NCBI GenBank assembly: GCA_003991915.1 | Contig: RQTK01000177.1 | Location: forward strand, 141,583-205,582 | Reading direction: 5' to 3' | Length of the DNA stretch: 64,000 bases | From: Elysia chlorotica | Lineage: Eukaryota > Mollusca > Gastropoda > Plakobranchidae | Shown: positions 27,942 to 42,800 of the stretch, in pieces | How the letters are laid out: each line of letters begins with the position of its first letter | Numbering within the stretch: position 1 is the first letter of the stretch | The notes under the pieces: generated by a model | What the model was told of the DNA's origin: nothing | What the model saw: only the letters and a program-made list of their open reading frames with translations | Databases searched by the model: none | Position numbers and translations under genes: made by a program

Positions 27942-30900
27942 TCTCTCTATTTATTTATCTCTTTCTTTCTCTCTTACGTTCTCCCTTTTTGTTTATTTCT
28001 CACACTCTCTAGTTTTGTTTCTTTTTAAGTATACCAGGGTCATTTAAAAGGTTTATATAGTACGGCGATGGGTCCCAAAAATAAGTTTGTCAATATTTAC
28101 CTGATGTCCCACAAAGGTAGACATGACTTCCGGCTCAATTGTGAATTTTAACCCAAAATCTCCTGCATCGCATACAATGCATATATGCAATGTAAAGCAA
28201 TCACTTAGTTCAGACATATTTTATAAGATCTCTCTTTCTCGCTCGCTCGCTCTTTTTCTCGCTCTTTTTCTGTATAAAGGGTAAGCAAATTAGATGTAGT
28301 TTAAGCCACGCCTTTGCCACTATAACAACCTCAATTTCCTTTTGATTAAGCCTAAGTAAAATTATTTACTTATTTTATAGTAGTGCAAATCATGGTGTTA
28401 TATATATTCCATGATCTTTCATATAACTTATAAGCGTGTCGCATCTGATATTAATTCCCAATCCATGAGTCATACTGCCTAGTTATCAAATAACATTAAA
28501 AAAATTGCATGATTATTATATTTATAAACAAGAGAAACAATAATACATCTAGATCATAAACTCGAGAATCGTTTCAAATTAGAAAAATGTAATAATACTA
28601 ATATGAACAAAATAAAATATTACATGTTCAATTTTTGCAAACATCCATACCTGACCAGAAATCTGAGCCGAAAAAACAACAATAAACAAAAAAAAAAAAA
28701 AAACGTCAATTTTCTATCATTTTCTTCATCATCCCTAAGCGATGTAAAAAAAAAAAACTAACACACACACACACATACCCATACAGACACAAACAACACA
28801 TACTTTCTCGCAGATTGGAATAACTTTGAATTAGTTTAATAACTTTTTATTCATCTGAAGAAATAAATTGTCTTTGTAAGTTGAACTTGTGTTTAAATCA
28901 ATATTAAATGACTGCCTTACATAATCACATTTTCTTTACATAAGTTTAATCTTCAGATTTTTTTTTCTTCAGAATCTTCTTTGACAAATTAATTTCAAGT
29001 ACATTTTTGCAAAAAGTTAAAGGATGCCACATCATATCTCAAACATGCGATACAGATAAGGTTGTCACACATAACCTACAAAAACTTTAATTTTCCTTCT
29101 TTACTAAACTAATCAAAGTTCAGCTGCAACACATTTTACTAAATAAAAAAGTTCAAATTAGCCCAAACACATGTTTTAATTACTATTTATAATATAGCAG
29201 TATTCTAAACTAATTAAAGTATGATTTAAAAAAAAGAAAAAAAAATTGCGGTAAAAGAATGATGCATCCCTGCCAGAAAACAAAACAAAACAAAACTACA
29301 TAGTAAAATTCTGTTCAGTATAAAGTTTAAAATATAAACGCTGCCACAGTTTTTAAATGTACAAAATACTGCAATATTCATTCTTTAGCGACCATTTTCT
29401 TCTCAAAAGATCAATAAAATGCGACAGTTTAGAAGAGATAGATATTAGTATAAATGACTTTCGCTCTACGTAAAAATCTAGCCTGCATTACGCTTTTTGA
29501 GCGCGTTTCTTTTTTAAACGTAACAACAACAAAAACACCAAGCAAGATTGTTCTGCAACTTTCAAACGCCAATTCTCATCTATATTTTCATCTATGTACC
29601 CCCTCACCCCACCTTTTAAACGGCATTATTCTGTCCAAATTTTTATATTATAGCTAGCCAGTGCAGCTGGTGGTGGCCAACACTGCACTCAAGGACCTCA
29701 GTCTGTAGACTTGATATTTCATCATCACTCTGGGAATCATTAATTTAGCGTGTTATGTCCGACACATCATAATATGCTACCATGTATCATAATTCAGCCC
29801 CTTTCATTACATCATAAAAGAAAAGTAAGAACGTATCGACACTAGCAGCATCCTTATTCAAGTCGCGTTTTCCATAGATCGGACACGCCTTTTCTCTACA
29901 GATTAGCGGAATATTCTATAGATAAAAAAAGGATTGGCCTTGATGATATAGTGTGTTTTTCTAAGATTTTATTCTCTATAGAACAAAAAACTGAATGAGA
30001 CAATTACCTTGCGCAACAAATCTAGGATTATGGGAATAGATAGTGATACATGTTACGTGAACAATATTGCGAGGTTTATTCGGAGAAAATAGTGACGTGC
30101 GTGAACTTTTCGAACCGCCGACATAAAAGATCAAAGTGCGTCACAATGGTTCCCACAATATTGGCTTGATCTGTATCTATATCGAGCCAGACTGGGATGC
30201 CAACTTTAAGACCCAGAGTTTGTAACGCAACACTATAACCTTTCAGAGAGTAAGTAGTGTTGAGGAATTTTTGAGCGACCAAAATGCATCTTGTTTTTTT
30301 TTTTTTTTACGGTTTCCTGTGCTGCAACAACAGGAAGCAGTCATTTTCGCACTTGCTCTATATCACTTATCATTTAATCCTCATGCAGCTCTCAGCTTCT
30401 GTTTGCCCAGATTTGAGTTTACATTTACGCTTAACATTAAAGGAACATTATTCGACTGTTTTTTAACGTACCAAGTGAATATTTATTAGGTTACAAGTTG
30501 AATGCTAAGCCACGATTTTGCTCGCCAGACTGTTGCGCAACTTTCATTGCATGCTTAAAGAGGGGAGATGTAAAGTTATTTACAACGTGTTAGAGCTATG
30601 TATGATATATTAAAAAAAAAGAAAACTATTTTGAATTTTTTTTTAAATTGTTGATGCTCTGGCACTTTACATGCCAGTTCCTTTAAAATAATGCTCTTTT
30701 TGTCAACATTATATGTTTTCCAGTTTGGTCTTAGCTCATAATCACAATGGAAGATCACAGCATTCACTTGGATAATATACATTTTAAACAAATACAAGAA
30801 TTCCTAGCTTCTCATAATCAATAACTATGAAATCTATCACTTATTCTATTCATAAAATTCTGACGCCTCTTCTATTCCACATTACTTTGATTTTAATCGG

Positions 30901-32329
30901 TATGTTTTGATGATGTGTAAAATAATATTTGGTGTGAACAGAAATGCTGGAGTTTCTCTCGAATGCACGGCATTTGCATACACCATACGATTTCCTTACA
31001 CACCTTTTTGCACTTCCTTTCTTTGTACATTAAAGAACGTTTAAAAGATATTACGTGATCCGTGTGCGTTATGCCGATGTGCAATAAACTGGTGTGAGGA
31101 AAAATCATGGGGAAAAACAACTTTGTACAGATACCTTAAAGTTATGTGCGTGAAATTTGGGATCAACAGGAAAGAAATCATACATAGTATGGATCAGAGT
31201 AAAAATAAAAGCAGTGGAAAAATAGACAATCGCATTGTTTTCAAAGCGTTCATTCATAACCTTTACAGTGGCAAGCCGTAAGTCCAAAGCTTGGAATATT
31301 CGCTGGTATTACTAGATGCATAGGATCCTACGATGCGACATAGCAACTGCCCATAAAATTGGTCTAAGATTCTCAGAAATCTATATTTAGTTAATTAAGT
31401 CGACTTTTGCTATTTGTTTTCATATCAGACATGGTGATTGAATAGTGTTTTAAACTTTCCAGCATTTTCCTAGCACATTTATAAGAACATCTTTTTTGGT
31501 GCCATCGATAAATTAATGTATCAGATTTATAGGTTTTTTTCATATTGGAACGTTCTTGGGTTGAAAAAAAATCCAACATGAAGTCATTTAAGAAGTCTGG
31601 AAAAATGTTAGAAACAATCACAGGTGACTTTCCTGTTAGTGTCTACCTAAAACATATCACAGTCATTACTCATTTAACAATCCCTCTTCTGTTCCAACAG
31701 CCTCTTCGAAAATTGAAAGAAAAAAAACTGTTGAATTTCTGTTTTAAAGCATAATGTTTCAATACTTACATATTTTAATATTTAACAAAAAATAACAGCA
31801 ATCGGGCGCAAGAGCCCATTAAAGGTAATATTTTACAAATTCCTGTATGTTTCAATGAATAGAACATTCTTTACAAGAAATAGAACAAAAAACAAATAAG
31901 AGTTAACATCATTGGTGAAAAGTGCGTAAAATGCAACAACAGTATAGGAGGGTAAGAAAATGGTGAAACAACAACAAGATTAGTGCAAATTGGCAACAAA
32001 ATAAATCACAACCTTCAGAAACTTCACTACACTTAACACCTGTTTATAATTATTTTTGACGATTTTTTCTTCATCGCATTATGCATATGCGGTTAGGTTT
32101 AGATTTCAATATATGAGCAAGTGAAGCAAATTTGTGTTCATTATAAGTACAGACGTTATAATCTTTAGATGTAATGAAAGATGACTGTGCTCTTTCAGTT
32201 CAATGAAAATGATGGTTTTGTATGGTGATTTTGTACTTGTTCTTTTACACCCTTTGAAATAACACTTCATTTGGAGAGACAGAGAGAATAAGGCTGTTGT
32301 ACCCTATTTCTATCTCTCTGCCTCTCCCT
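27940..32329. other. Intergenic spacer, nothing recognised
   Basis: Strongly AT-rich with poly-A and a short CA run (28762-28776). Short frames at 30076-30282 and 31105-31287 (minus) have ordinary composition but no recognised motif. It must contain the 3' UTR and polyadenylation site of the membrane-protein gene. Confidence 0.55.
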
Positions 32330-32594
<265 letters not shown>

Positions 32595-32681
32595 GGTTCA
32601 ACGCCTCAAAGGTTCCACTGTGGGTTCCTATACGGCGAACTGAGATAACACTACTAGATAATCCTATCTATATAATTTGTG

Positions 32682-35600
32682 TCATATGACTGAATCCAAG
32701 CGCTGAGAGTCTCCCTGTAGAGGCTGATGCGCCGCTTGGGCGTCGTGTAGAGAGACCGTCTCCAGCTGAGACTCCAGGAAGCGCGGGCTGAGCGGGCCGC
32801 TCTTCGCGCTGGGCATGTCCAGACCCACGGACACCACGCTACTGCAGTCCACCCGGCCCGCGCGCTCCGCCATGGCCACAGCTTCGTCAATATCGTCCAC
32901 CTCATCGTCGTCCCGCTCCTCTATGCTGTCCTGTGGGGAGATCCGCCGCGCCGAGCTAGCGCTGCTGTCGCTCCGCCTGCCGTGCGAGAAGCGGTCTCGA
33001 TACGGATTGCTGGGAAAGTCTGCAGTGTCCTCCTCCCTCCGGTGGAAATAGCCCGGGTCTGTGTGCTTGCGCTGGAATTTATGCTGGGCATTTCTACGCG
33101 GTGACCGCCTATTGGTGAACCTACTCCCTACTCTCCCTCCGCTCCCATTGCCCCTGCTCTTCGTGCAGAGAGAAGATATCTGGTAGTCGACATCTTGCCT
33201 CACAAATTCATTAAATATGGAGTTCGTTTTTTCATCTATGCTGTAGTCTCGACTGAGATAATGAGATCGCGAAGAGTGACCAGAGATGAGCCGGGGCCCT
33301 TGAGACTTGAAGAACCGCGCAAACATGGAACGCTTGCTGGGTATAGAACTTTCCTCCTCGAAGCTGTCGTCGTTGGAGCGCTGCAGCAAGTTCGTGTGTG
33401 AGTGTGAGTGTGGAGACGAGGTTGACGGGCTTGAGCTGACGGCCCCAGGGCCTGTCTCGCCCTCAGCGTCAGGTTCGTGGATGCTCTCGTAGACAACCTG
33501 CACGCTCTGACGCTCCCTGGAAAACTCGCGCCGCTTCTTGGAAGCTGTTTTTTCAGTCCGTCGCTCCAGCCGCCAGTGAAGAGCAGGCTGCGCCGAGGAA
33601 GCCGCAAATGGTTTGGAAGTTGCAGTTGCAGAAGGAACGGTCGAAACGTGTTCATCCTTGCTGTTTTTGATGCTGATCCCGTTGTCTGAGCTGGCTTGCC
33701 TGCTGGATCTGTGGCCGGACTGTAATGACGTGCTACTCCCCGAGTCTCTCTGGCTGTGAAGACTTCCTTTGTGCAGGACAAGCGGGTGAAGCACAGCGCT
33801 ATCTCGGCGGTCCCTCCCCTCCCCCAGGTCTTCGCTATTGGCGCGGCTGCCCCTCTTGACAAACTTGCCGTCAGAACCCACCATCGTCCCCGTGTCGGTC
33901 TTGTCACGTGACGCCTGGCGATGGGTCTCCAGAGACTTGTAGCCCGAGTCGGCCTTCATCTGACGCAGTTTACTGGCCTGGCTCTCCGTCGTGCTGTCTG
34001 TGTTGTCCGTCGTTGTGGACGATTCGAAGGACGTGGAAGTGACCTCGGGCCGGGAAGTGTCGGACACCTCGCCCTCTCTGTCTCCATCAAAGTCTGTCTC
34101 TATACTATCAAAACTATTCTCTTCCCGACTGTTCGCCTTACATGTGCCGCAGTAGGTGAGGCCGCGGGCACCCACGCCCCGACGGTAGATCAGCCGCCTG
34201 TTCTCGTAGTTTGGCCGCAGGGAATTCCCCAAGTAATGGTTTCCCCCTGGACTGTTTCCCCCACGGTTGGCCTCTCCCTGCCCGTACCCGCCTGCGTTAT
34301 TGTCCTGGTCCCTGTACGGATCCTGCACTCTACCAGGCCCTACGATGTTGAGATCGTTTGCGTGCGGGTCGTGTTCGGCGGGTATGACGGCCACCCTGCA
34401 GCAAGTCTCGAACTGGATCCCGCTGTCATGGTGGTCGCTCTGGCAAGGGTCGCTGTGAGCGTTGTTGGATTCAAACGAGGTCGTGTTGGGTGTCTCTGTG
34501 GTGACATGAGCCTCTCCGTCCTCACAGTCCGCAGACTCGTCATCTGGAGATGTGGTCATGTCTTCCATCCTGAGCGTGTCACTACACTCCTCTTCCTCCT
34601 CCAGAGTCGCTCTCAGTCGCCACAGCGCCCGGTTTCGCCGCGGCGTCCTGCCGCACGCTGCTATGATCCCCTCCCTCCCTGCAGGCTCTGCCTTAGGAGC
34701 CTGGATGTTTTGATAATGGAGTTGGCACTGGTGGTTCTGCTGATTGGAGCAAAACTGAGAGGTGGGCGAAGACAGCGCTTTGGATCTGGTCGACTCGGCT
34801 CCGTTTCTAGTATCACTGTCCCCGCCTGTGGGAGACGGTTGTGCCGCTGAGCATAGAAACTCCATCTCCTGGTCTTCCTCGTCGTTAAGTTTCTCCAAGC
34901 TGCCGGTATCGTTGTACCTGATCAGTGACTTGGATCTGGCGCCTCGCTTACCGGGGCACTCACATTCGGGGGAGAGGTCAATATCGGCAGCTACAACTGG
35001 TTCTTGAGAAAACTCTGTGATTTTAAGCACGTCGTAATCTTTGGAGGAATGATGGTTTCTGTTCACTTTCCTGTCCCCATTAGCCTTGAAGTAAACGGGT
35101 TGCTTAAAAGACGGTACGGTTATTTCTACTCCGTCCACACAGACAATGGGACTGCTATTCTGTTTGTATAAGTTTTTCTGATAACTGTTGTGATGTTGCG
35201 GCAGAGGACTAACCGGCTTGGCTGGTGCTAGAGACTGCGTCGAGGAAGGAAAGGGCAACGAGGCCGTCAGAAATGAAGAGCAGGAAGAAGAAGACTCTAG
35301 GACATAAGAGCGCGCTCTGTCCAGTCTCTCTGCCAAAAGGTTGTACTGCTCTTCTGAGCTGTTTCCGCTGTAGATGCCGCCTTCTTGGCTGCTTCCATCG
35401 TTGGCGATTATGTTGTTGTTATTGTGGAACATCCCATTGTTGCTATGGTGAAGCTGGTGAACTTCTACGGCAACTTGAGTCCGAACTGGCCTGTACGGTG
35501 GGGAAGGCGAGTTTCCTATCGCATTATCCTGAATAGGGCGGAACGGAGAGGGTGGGGAGTCTCTCGCAGGAGGCATCATACTGTTTGTACTCGCATCTCC

Positions 35601-36483
35601 TTCGCTGTCTGGCATGGTTAGAGCGGCTAGCGGCGACCGACGCAGGTGTGTGGTTTTTCTGACGGGGTTATACTCATACTGGAGTGTAGTCTTCAATGGC
35701 GGAGACGGAGATAGATTAGCAGGACTACCACCAACACTAGTGTTACTACCGGCTCCCGTATCTCGCATGGTTTGTATCAATATGGAAGACGGGGAGGGCG
35801 AGTTGCGAAGATATCCACGTCCAATGGGCCTGTGAGAGCTAGGTGAAGATTCCAGATTATCTAGAGACAAATTCCGAAACTGTTCTCTAGCTGGGATTCT
35901 CGGAGACAGTTGCGGACACGGCTGATCCCTGTCCGAGTTGGATCTGTAGGTACGTAACAGGCCCTGCTGGCGATGTTGGGGGTCTGTGCTTGGGCTTGTT
36001 GGGCCAGCCTGAGGCTCTTCCTGCTGGAGGTAGATCTGAGTACACGGGCTTCTTTGCGGAGAGGAAGCTGGAACAGATGCTTGTGTTGGATTCACACAAC
36101 TGTTGTTGTTATTGTTGTTGTTAACGTTATTGTTGTTATTAGCTGAGGCCAGGACAGCTTCCACCTGGGACAGTAGCTTCTGCTGGCGGAGCTGCTTGGT
36201 CTGTTGGAACTGGAGCTGCAGCGCCTGGGCGTCGGTGCTCTGAAACGCTCTGGTGTAGGCCGGGATGTGTCCGGGACTCCGGCCTGGGCTCACGTCCGAG
36301 CTTGTCCGGTGGCGACCTGAGCTGGAGCACTCGTCCAGCGAGGAGAAGCGGGCGTGGGACTGGTCCAGGAACATGCGGCCCGGGATGGGAGAGCCCGGCC
36401 CGCCCATGGAGTACTGACGGGGCAGGAGCGGCGACAGCCCGATTCTAGAGTACTTGAAGTGGTGGAAGTCGCCCTCTATATAC
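32682..36483 (-). CDS. Membrane protein, 3.8-kb last exon (cytoplasmic tail)
   Basis: Uninterrupted for 1,267 codons after acceptor caccgcag. Order: YIEGDFHHFKYSRIGL; a Ser/Pro-rich stretch (GRSPGHIP); a Gln-rich helix-like segment (LQLQFQQTKQLRQQKLL); an Asn run of about 13 with one Val; several hundred residues of Ser/Pro-rich sequence; a Cys pair (YCGTCK); SIDEKTNSIFNEFVRQD; an acidic EERDDDEVDDIDE; and RLDSVI then TGA. The lack of repeats or domains across 1,200 residues suggests an intrinsically disordered tail. The long open frame on the opposite strand (33921-34850) is a shadow of this GC-rich exon. Confidence 0.92.
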
Positions 36484-36824
36484 CTGCGGTGGGGAGGAAA
36501 AAAAACAGTTTTGATGAGAAATTCATCAGGATATATAACTTAGAAAACGCAAGCAATACGAAATATGACGATAAATTCGCGTTCCAAAATATAGGAGACA
36601 ATATAATACAGATAGCTGAAACTGAAAACAACGAGAGAAAAAAATGGAACAAACAAAAAAGGAAGAAAGGAACATAAGAAATACTGAAGCTATCATAAAA
36701 AAGACCAAAAGGTGAAATTCTATCGTGCAAAAATCTCAAAACCGCCTGCATCGATTATTGTATATGGTACAGTAACATTTTTTCCTATCACTGTCATACC
36801 AATATAATCCTTCCCCTCATAGCG

Positions 36825-36860
<36 letters not shown>

Positions 36861-39800
36861 CACAAAGAAAAAGATGAAAGAAAACCCGAAGAGGTACGGT
36901 GTTAGGACGCAATGACATCACCTCTGTAAAATATACATACGAATATCTCCGTGGAGAAAAAAGCAAAACAAAAAAAGGTAGAAATAACGACTTACTTGCG
37001 TCCTTTGAAGTCGCCGGACGAGCTTGACCTTGGGAAGTTGTCCAGCTGGAAGGACACGCGGCGACACCCGCTGCCCCAGCTCCCCGTGCTATTCTGGTAC
37101 GGCACGCTACCCGCCGTCTTGTTGCGGGCAGGCGTCCCGTTCTGCACGCCCTCCACAGCCGCCTCCCGCAAGTCATCGCAGTCCAGCTCCGCCGCGCCAT
37201 CTGGCGGTTGGTATAGACCAGGGCGGGTGATTGAGAAAAAGGTACACCAAAAGATTTATAAAAGTTCATTCACCGGGTTCGATCACAAATTTATTTGTGC
37301 AACTTCGACCCTTACTAGTTGGGTCGGTCTCAGTATAATGTGACCGGCTGAGAAAGGAGGCCAAGTATTCCCAAGTTGTGTCTTGTGTGGCAGCCCACAT
37401 AACTGTCAGATGTTAGTCATGAGGTATGACTAGCAATAGCCCATAGTGCTCATATTGCACGTTAAACAACAACAAAACAACAACAACAACCACCACAACA
37501 ACCACAACAACAAAACAAACAAACTTTCTTCTGGTGTTATCTCTGAAGAGGTCGAAGTGAAATGGCATGTCACCCCTCTTTCTTGAGCCTTTGCAGTACA
37601 TTCAGTCTTTCATGTCATCTAACCAGTTTTACCTGGTCTTCCTCTGCCTCTCGAACCCTCTGCTCCACCCCAAGTATATATCTACATAACAATAGGTAAC
37701 GCAATAAGCATGACGCCCCAGAGATTACAACCCATCTCAGTAAATACAACTGACTATTTGTTTGGATAAGCAAGATAAAATTACAATAGGAATAGTCATT
37801 ATAAACACATTGATTCACTTTTTATCTCGACATCTACATGGTTGACGGTAATGATGATGGAGAAAAAAAATGATTTAAAACCAACAAAAACAACCTTGTT
37901 AAGCATCTAGAAATAAAACTGGCAACCTTAACTGAACCTTAATAATTTTTAACCCAGCCCAAACTATAATATATCATAATTGGATAAAAAGCACCTTTCT
38001 TATTAAAAGTTAAAATGATCTTCTTTCACTGTGATGACTTCACCAGAAATGTTCACACCAGTTTTGCTCCTTACTATCATTAGAGTGTTATTGTTGCAGA
38101 TTCTAAAATAATGTGACCAGCTGAGGCAGGGGTCGTGGTATCCCCGCCCTGTCTCGTGTGTGGCAGCACATACAATGTCAGACGTCCGTCTTGAGGTCCG
38201 TCCACAATATAGCCTATATCGTGCTGATGCTGGACGTTAAAACCAACTCAACTCAACTCATCTCTAAAATACCGACGAAGTCGTAATTCTGAAACGCACT
38301 CACCTCGGTCAAAGTCGGAACGGAGCGGAGTCGTCTCTGTTGGACCTTCTCCGTCAGGGCAGCGTCTGTGGTTGGAAGAACCAAACAGGCATCTATTATA
38401 TCTGCATAATTCTGGTTATAATAGATCACCGCAACAGACTTACAGACAGACAGGAATGAAGGATTCATCAACAAAGACATTTTCGCTCGACGCCTAAAAA
38501 GCCTGCTTAGGTTCAAACTAGCGTTTTTGTCTCGCCTTCCACCTCTAAGTACAGCCTTAGGTTATTGAACTAATATTCGTTAAAGTTCACTTAAAAACCA
38601 GGCAGACATGGCCCCAATTCTTTAGGCCTAATTGAGGTCAACGCTAATCTGATTTGGCCTAAAAGTGTAACTTAATGTAAGCGAAAAAAATAGATGATTA
38701 AATATATTTTAGGAAAAAAAGCATGATTTTTCTAGGTCGTTATGTATCCCCAGCCTTTAAAGGATTAACCATTTAGCATAATTATTTTTACTATTTTAAG
38801 ACTGCTCTCTAAATTATGTGTACTCTTTTAAGACTATTCTTTAAAACAGTTGTACTCTAAAAAGACTTCCCTCTTTCTATGTTGGAAACATTGTGTTTTT
38901 ATATTTTTATGTTCGTTATAAAACAATAAGATTAAAACTCGGAACCCATGGATTGATGTTTCAAAACAGTCTGACAGAAAATCACAATGGGTTAAAACAC
39001 GGACAATTCTTTTAACATGAGAACGAAACGTCAAAATCTTGATTTAAAAAAATCGATCTAATTCCTTTCCCCCAAGCAATGCCTTTTCACCTTAAAAACA
39101 AAAATGACCAATGAAAGATTTATTTCTTTTTTCATTTCTTTTCTTCTTTTTTTTCTTCTTCATCTTTCTAGTTTTTCTCTCTGTCTCTGTCTGTGTGTGT
39201 GTCTCTCTCTCTCCCCCCCCTCTCTCTCTCTCTTTCTATTTCTCTCTTTTGCTCTCTCTCTCTGTCTCTCTCTCTTTCTCTCTCTCTCTCTCATCCACAC
39301 TATCTCACTCCCTATCGCCTTTCTCTGCATCAGATGTACACTATAACATAACAACATATTATTCCTTTTAAAAATTAAATTGAGCGAAGAAATCACAACG
39401 ATGGTTTAAACTAAGTTTAAACTCTGTACACTGGAAACTTGTTATCATTAAAAACTGCGCTTAGTATTGGATCTTAGTTTCTTCTTCTTCTTCTTCTTCT
39501 TCTTCTTCTTCTTCTTCTTCTTCTTCTTTTCTCTCTCCCTCTCTTTCTCTCTTTCTCTCGCTTGGAGAGTAAACTTTCAGTGCGCCCGGATTATTGATTT
39601 TTTTATTGATTGTTTTAAGAAGTGCAAGCTTTAAAACACTTAATTTACTTTTCTTCTTCTTTATATCTATCAAAATGATATTCTTTCTATTAAATGTTAT
39701 CAAGAAGAGATGAGAAGGAAGCGGCGAAAGACGAGAATTAAACAAATAACTTTTTCATGTTTCTCACGCCACACATTCAAAAGAGTTTACTTTTTGTTTT

Positions 39801-42800
39801 ACATAATGTCTTTCATTGTTTACATACATCATAGGAAACGTGCGTAAACATGAGAAATGAAAGTAACCATAAATTTACGCTAAACGGTATCAATTTTTTT
39901 TTCATTTGAAATAATTTTACTTTCACGACGAACCATCCATTTTAGAGCGAAGTACAATGTGAATGAATGTTAACTTTGATCTTAAGTTGACAATAATTTA
40001 TGAAGTTGCCTATTTATCCTTAGTTCTTAAAATCGAAAACGCCAGTTACATAAATCAAAGGTTTATTATCACCTTCTTAACATTAGATAATCTGATTTTA
40101 ATGACAAATAATCGAGGAATCTAAGGATTATTCGGGTTCCGAAAAATTGGCATATCAAACATCTTCTCTTTCCTAAAAGGCCTACAGGGTTTTTACTCGG
40201 GTCTTCCAGCAAACACATTTCTGTGGAAATATTAATTTGTAGTACATTGTCTCATTACCGAGGGTTCCAAGAATATCGTGCGGGGTTACCGAAATGAACA
40301 AACATTTGCATTTAGAACCAAAGAGAGCTATATCTTTAAACTATGAGGCACAGTTACCCTTGTTCTGCAAAAAATGTTTTCACTTCAGTAAAATCGGTGA
40401 CTTTGCCTGTTGGTTTTTTTCTTCCTTTTGGATAGCCCCGCTCTCTACCCAAACCATGTTTCCACTGTGTTTTGACGGTAATGTTAAGTGATTGGAGAGT
40501 CAGACGCGTGATTCTACGCCCAGGGGATAGACCCCAAACACAGTTTCATAGGTTGTGATAGCCTTAGGGAGAGCAATTCACCCGAATGTTTCCACGACTT
40601 CCCACGGGCCAGAAATCGATCTGGCTTTTAAGCCAGCGCAATTCTAGCGTAGGGACTAAAACGTTACAAACCTTAAGCGCCGACTAATGTAGTTTTCTAT
40701 GCTTAAAAATACAGTTACTGATACAGTAATTTTCGTAATCTGAGCTAGATCTAGGACAGTTAGTACAATGCCGGCGTCGCTTACAACTCGTACTAAAATA
40801 TGGAAAAAGTAGCCTTGAGACGAAATGTAAGCAGCTACGACGGTTTACTTACGGCCTCTAGTCTATATTACCTGACAAGAGGGTTTACCTTTCTGGGACG
40901 ACGTACATTTTAAAAATATAATTATTTTGGGCAGTAATCTCAGCTCTACACTTGTGATTTAGACTCTCCAGTACATGTACCTATACGGATACTTATTATA
41001 TAAAGAGAATGCTGAATGTTGAATGCCGTAACGTTTTAAAGATATACTTTTAAAAGATTATATTATTTTTTTTGGTCTTCCACGTATAGTTTTTTGTTTT
41101 GTTGTTTTTTTAACAACAAATTTCCAAGCTCAGTGTCAGTGTACCCACCTGGGGGGTGGTCCAGGGGTAGAACATCGGCTTCCGATGCAAAAGGTCCCAA
41201 GTTCGAATCCTGGCTGTTGCGTTCCCTACTGGTTGGGCCTGTCTCATGTGTACATCACATAAAATTGTCAGACGTCCGTCTTGGGGTCCGTCCACAACAT
41301 AGCCTATATAGTGCTGCTGTTGGACGTTAAACCAACCCAACCAACCAACCAACCCGTACCCACCTGGCCTCGTCTGGTTTCTTGGGCGTCAAGGGCAGCT
41401 CGTCCACGGTGCAGGAGCTGGGGTCCGTCCAGGTGTCAGAGGTGATTGTCTCGAACCGGCGCAGTGAGCGCAAGGTCCGCTCGGACTGAGTCTCGCTCCG
41501 CCGCGAGTCGCCGCGCCCGCTGCCCCTGGGGGGAGAAACAAGTAGGGTAAAGTGAGGTAATATAAGGTCAGATAAGGTGTGTTGAGATAGGGTGAGGTGG
41601 TTTAAGTTCAGGTAATATAAGGTAAAGTGAGATATAGCAAGGAGATAAGGTGAAGTGAGATGAGAGATGAAATTAAGTAAGCTGAGTTAAAGTGGGTGAA
41701 GTAAGACAAGCTGGGATAAGTTGAGATAAGGTGAGATAGGGTGAGATGGGATGATGTGAGATAAGGTAAGGTGAGATAAGATGAGGGACGAGAAAAAAGA
41801 CGCGATTATGAGATGAGATAAAGCAGGGTGACAAAGGGTGGGATAAGAAAAAACAGATGATATGAAGTGAGATGACATAAAATAAAATAACATAAAATAC
41901 GATGAAATAGATTTAAAAAAGAGGAGATAAAATGTTTTATAAAATAAGATGGACTTAAAAATATATAATTAGATTGTATCAGATTATCATCAAAATGATT
42001 TGGTTGGTTGGTTGGTTTCTTTATCTGAGAAGAAACGTTAAAAATGATCCAACTATCATAATGACAATCGAAGACAAAAAAAAAGAAATAAAATGAAATA
42101 ATAATAACAACAGACATTGGTCAAGCCAGCAATATCTTGTACGGTTACCAGGGGTTAACAACCAGTGGTCTCAACCATGTTAAGTCATACCACGGAACGA
42201 TCAGACATGGACAAACAAGTTAGGTGACCCCAGAAGAAGTGGGTACTTCTGTATCAATATTCCAACTCTATATTATTGTTGGCCGTGGTGTAGAACAGAT
42301 TTCGCAATGTCTGAATAGTCTGGCGGGCAAGAATGGGCAGGGCTCGCACTTAGCTAGGATATGTTGCAATTGATGGTATGGTAGTGCATTATAGCTGTAC
42401 TCTCTTGACGAAAAAAATCATTTTCTATATATAAATTGAAGATGGCCATGATTTCTTGAGGAGTGGAATTGAAACTATTGATCAGTTTTTATGTCGCTTA
42501 AGTTACTCGAAATAGCACATACATGGACCAGAATATTAGCTAAGATTGTAACCTTATATCCTCGTCAATCCAGAGCACTTTGGATCGACCCGTCTGGAAT
42601 TCCGAGAGGACTCTTATCAGAAATAAAAGAGATTTATATAGAATTTGAATGTCAAGTAAGAATTTCCTTGAACCTTTTAATGCAATCTAATTTTTTAAAG
42701 CATGCCAAACTTGAATACGAATTAAAAACAGACAAGGTTTACGTGATAAACTTTGTAACGAAATTTTTGTTAAATAAATAAAAGGTCGAAAAACATGCGG

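Noticed and set aside
33921-34850. 309-codon plus-strand open frame
   Set aside because: Lies wholly opposite the long membrane-protein exon; GC-rich exon DNA gives few stops and the product has no recognisable motif.
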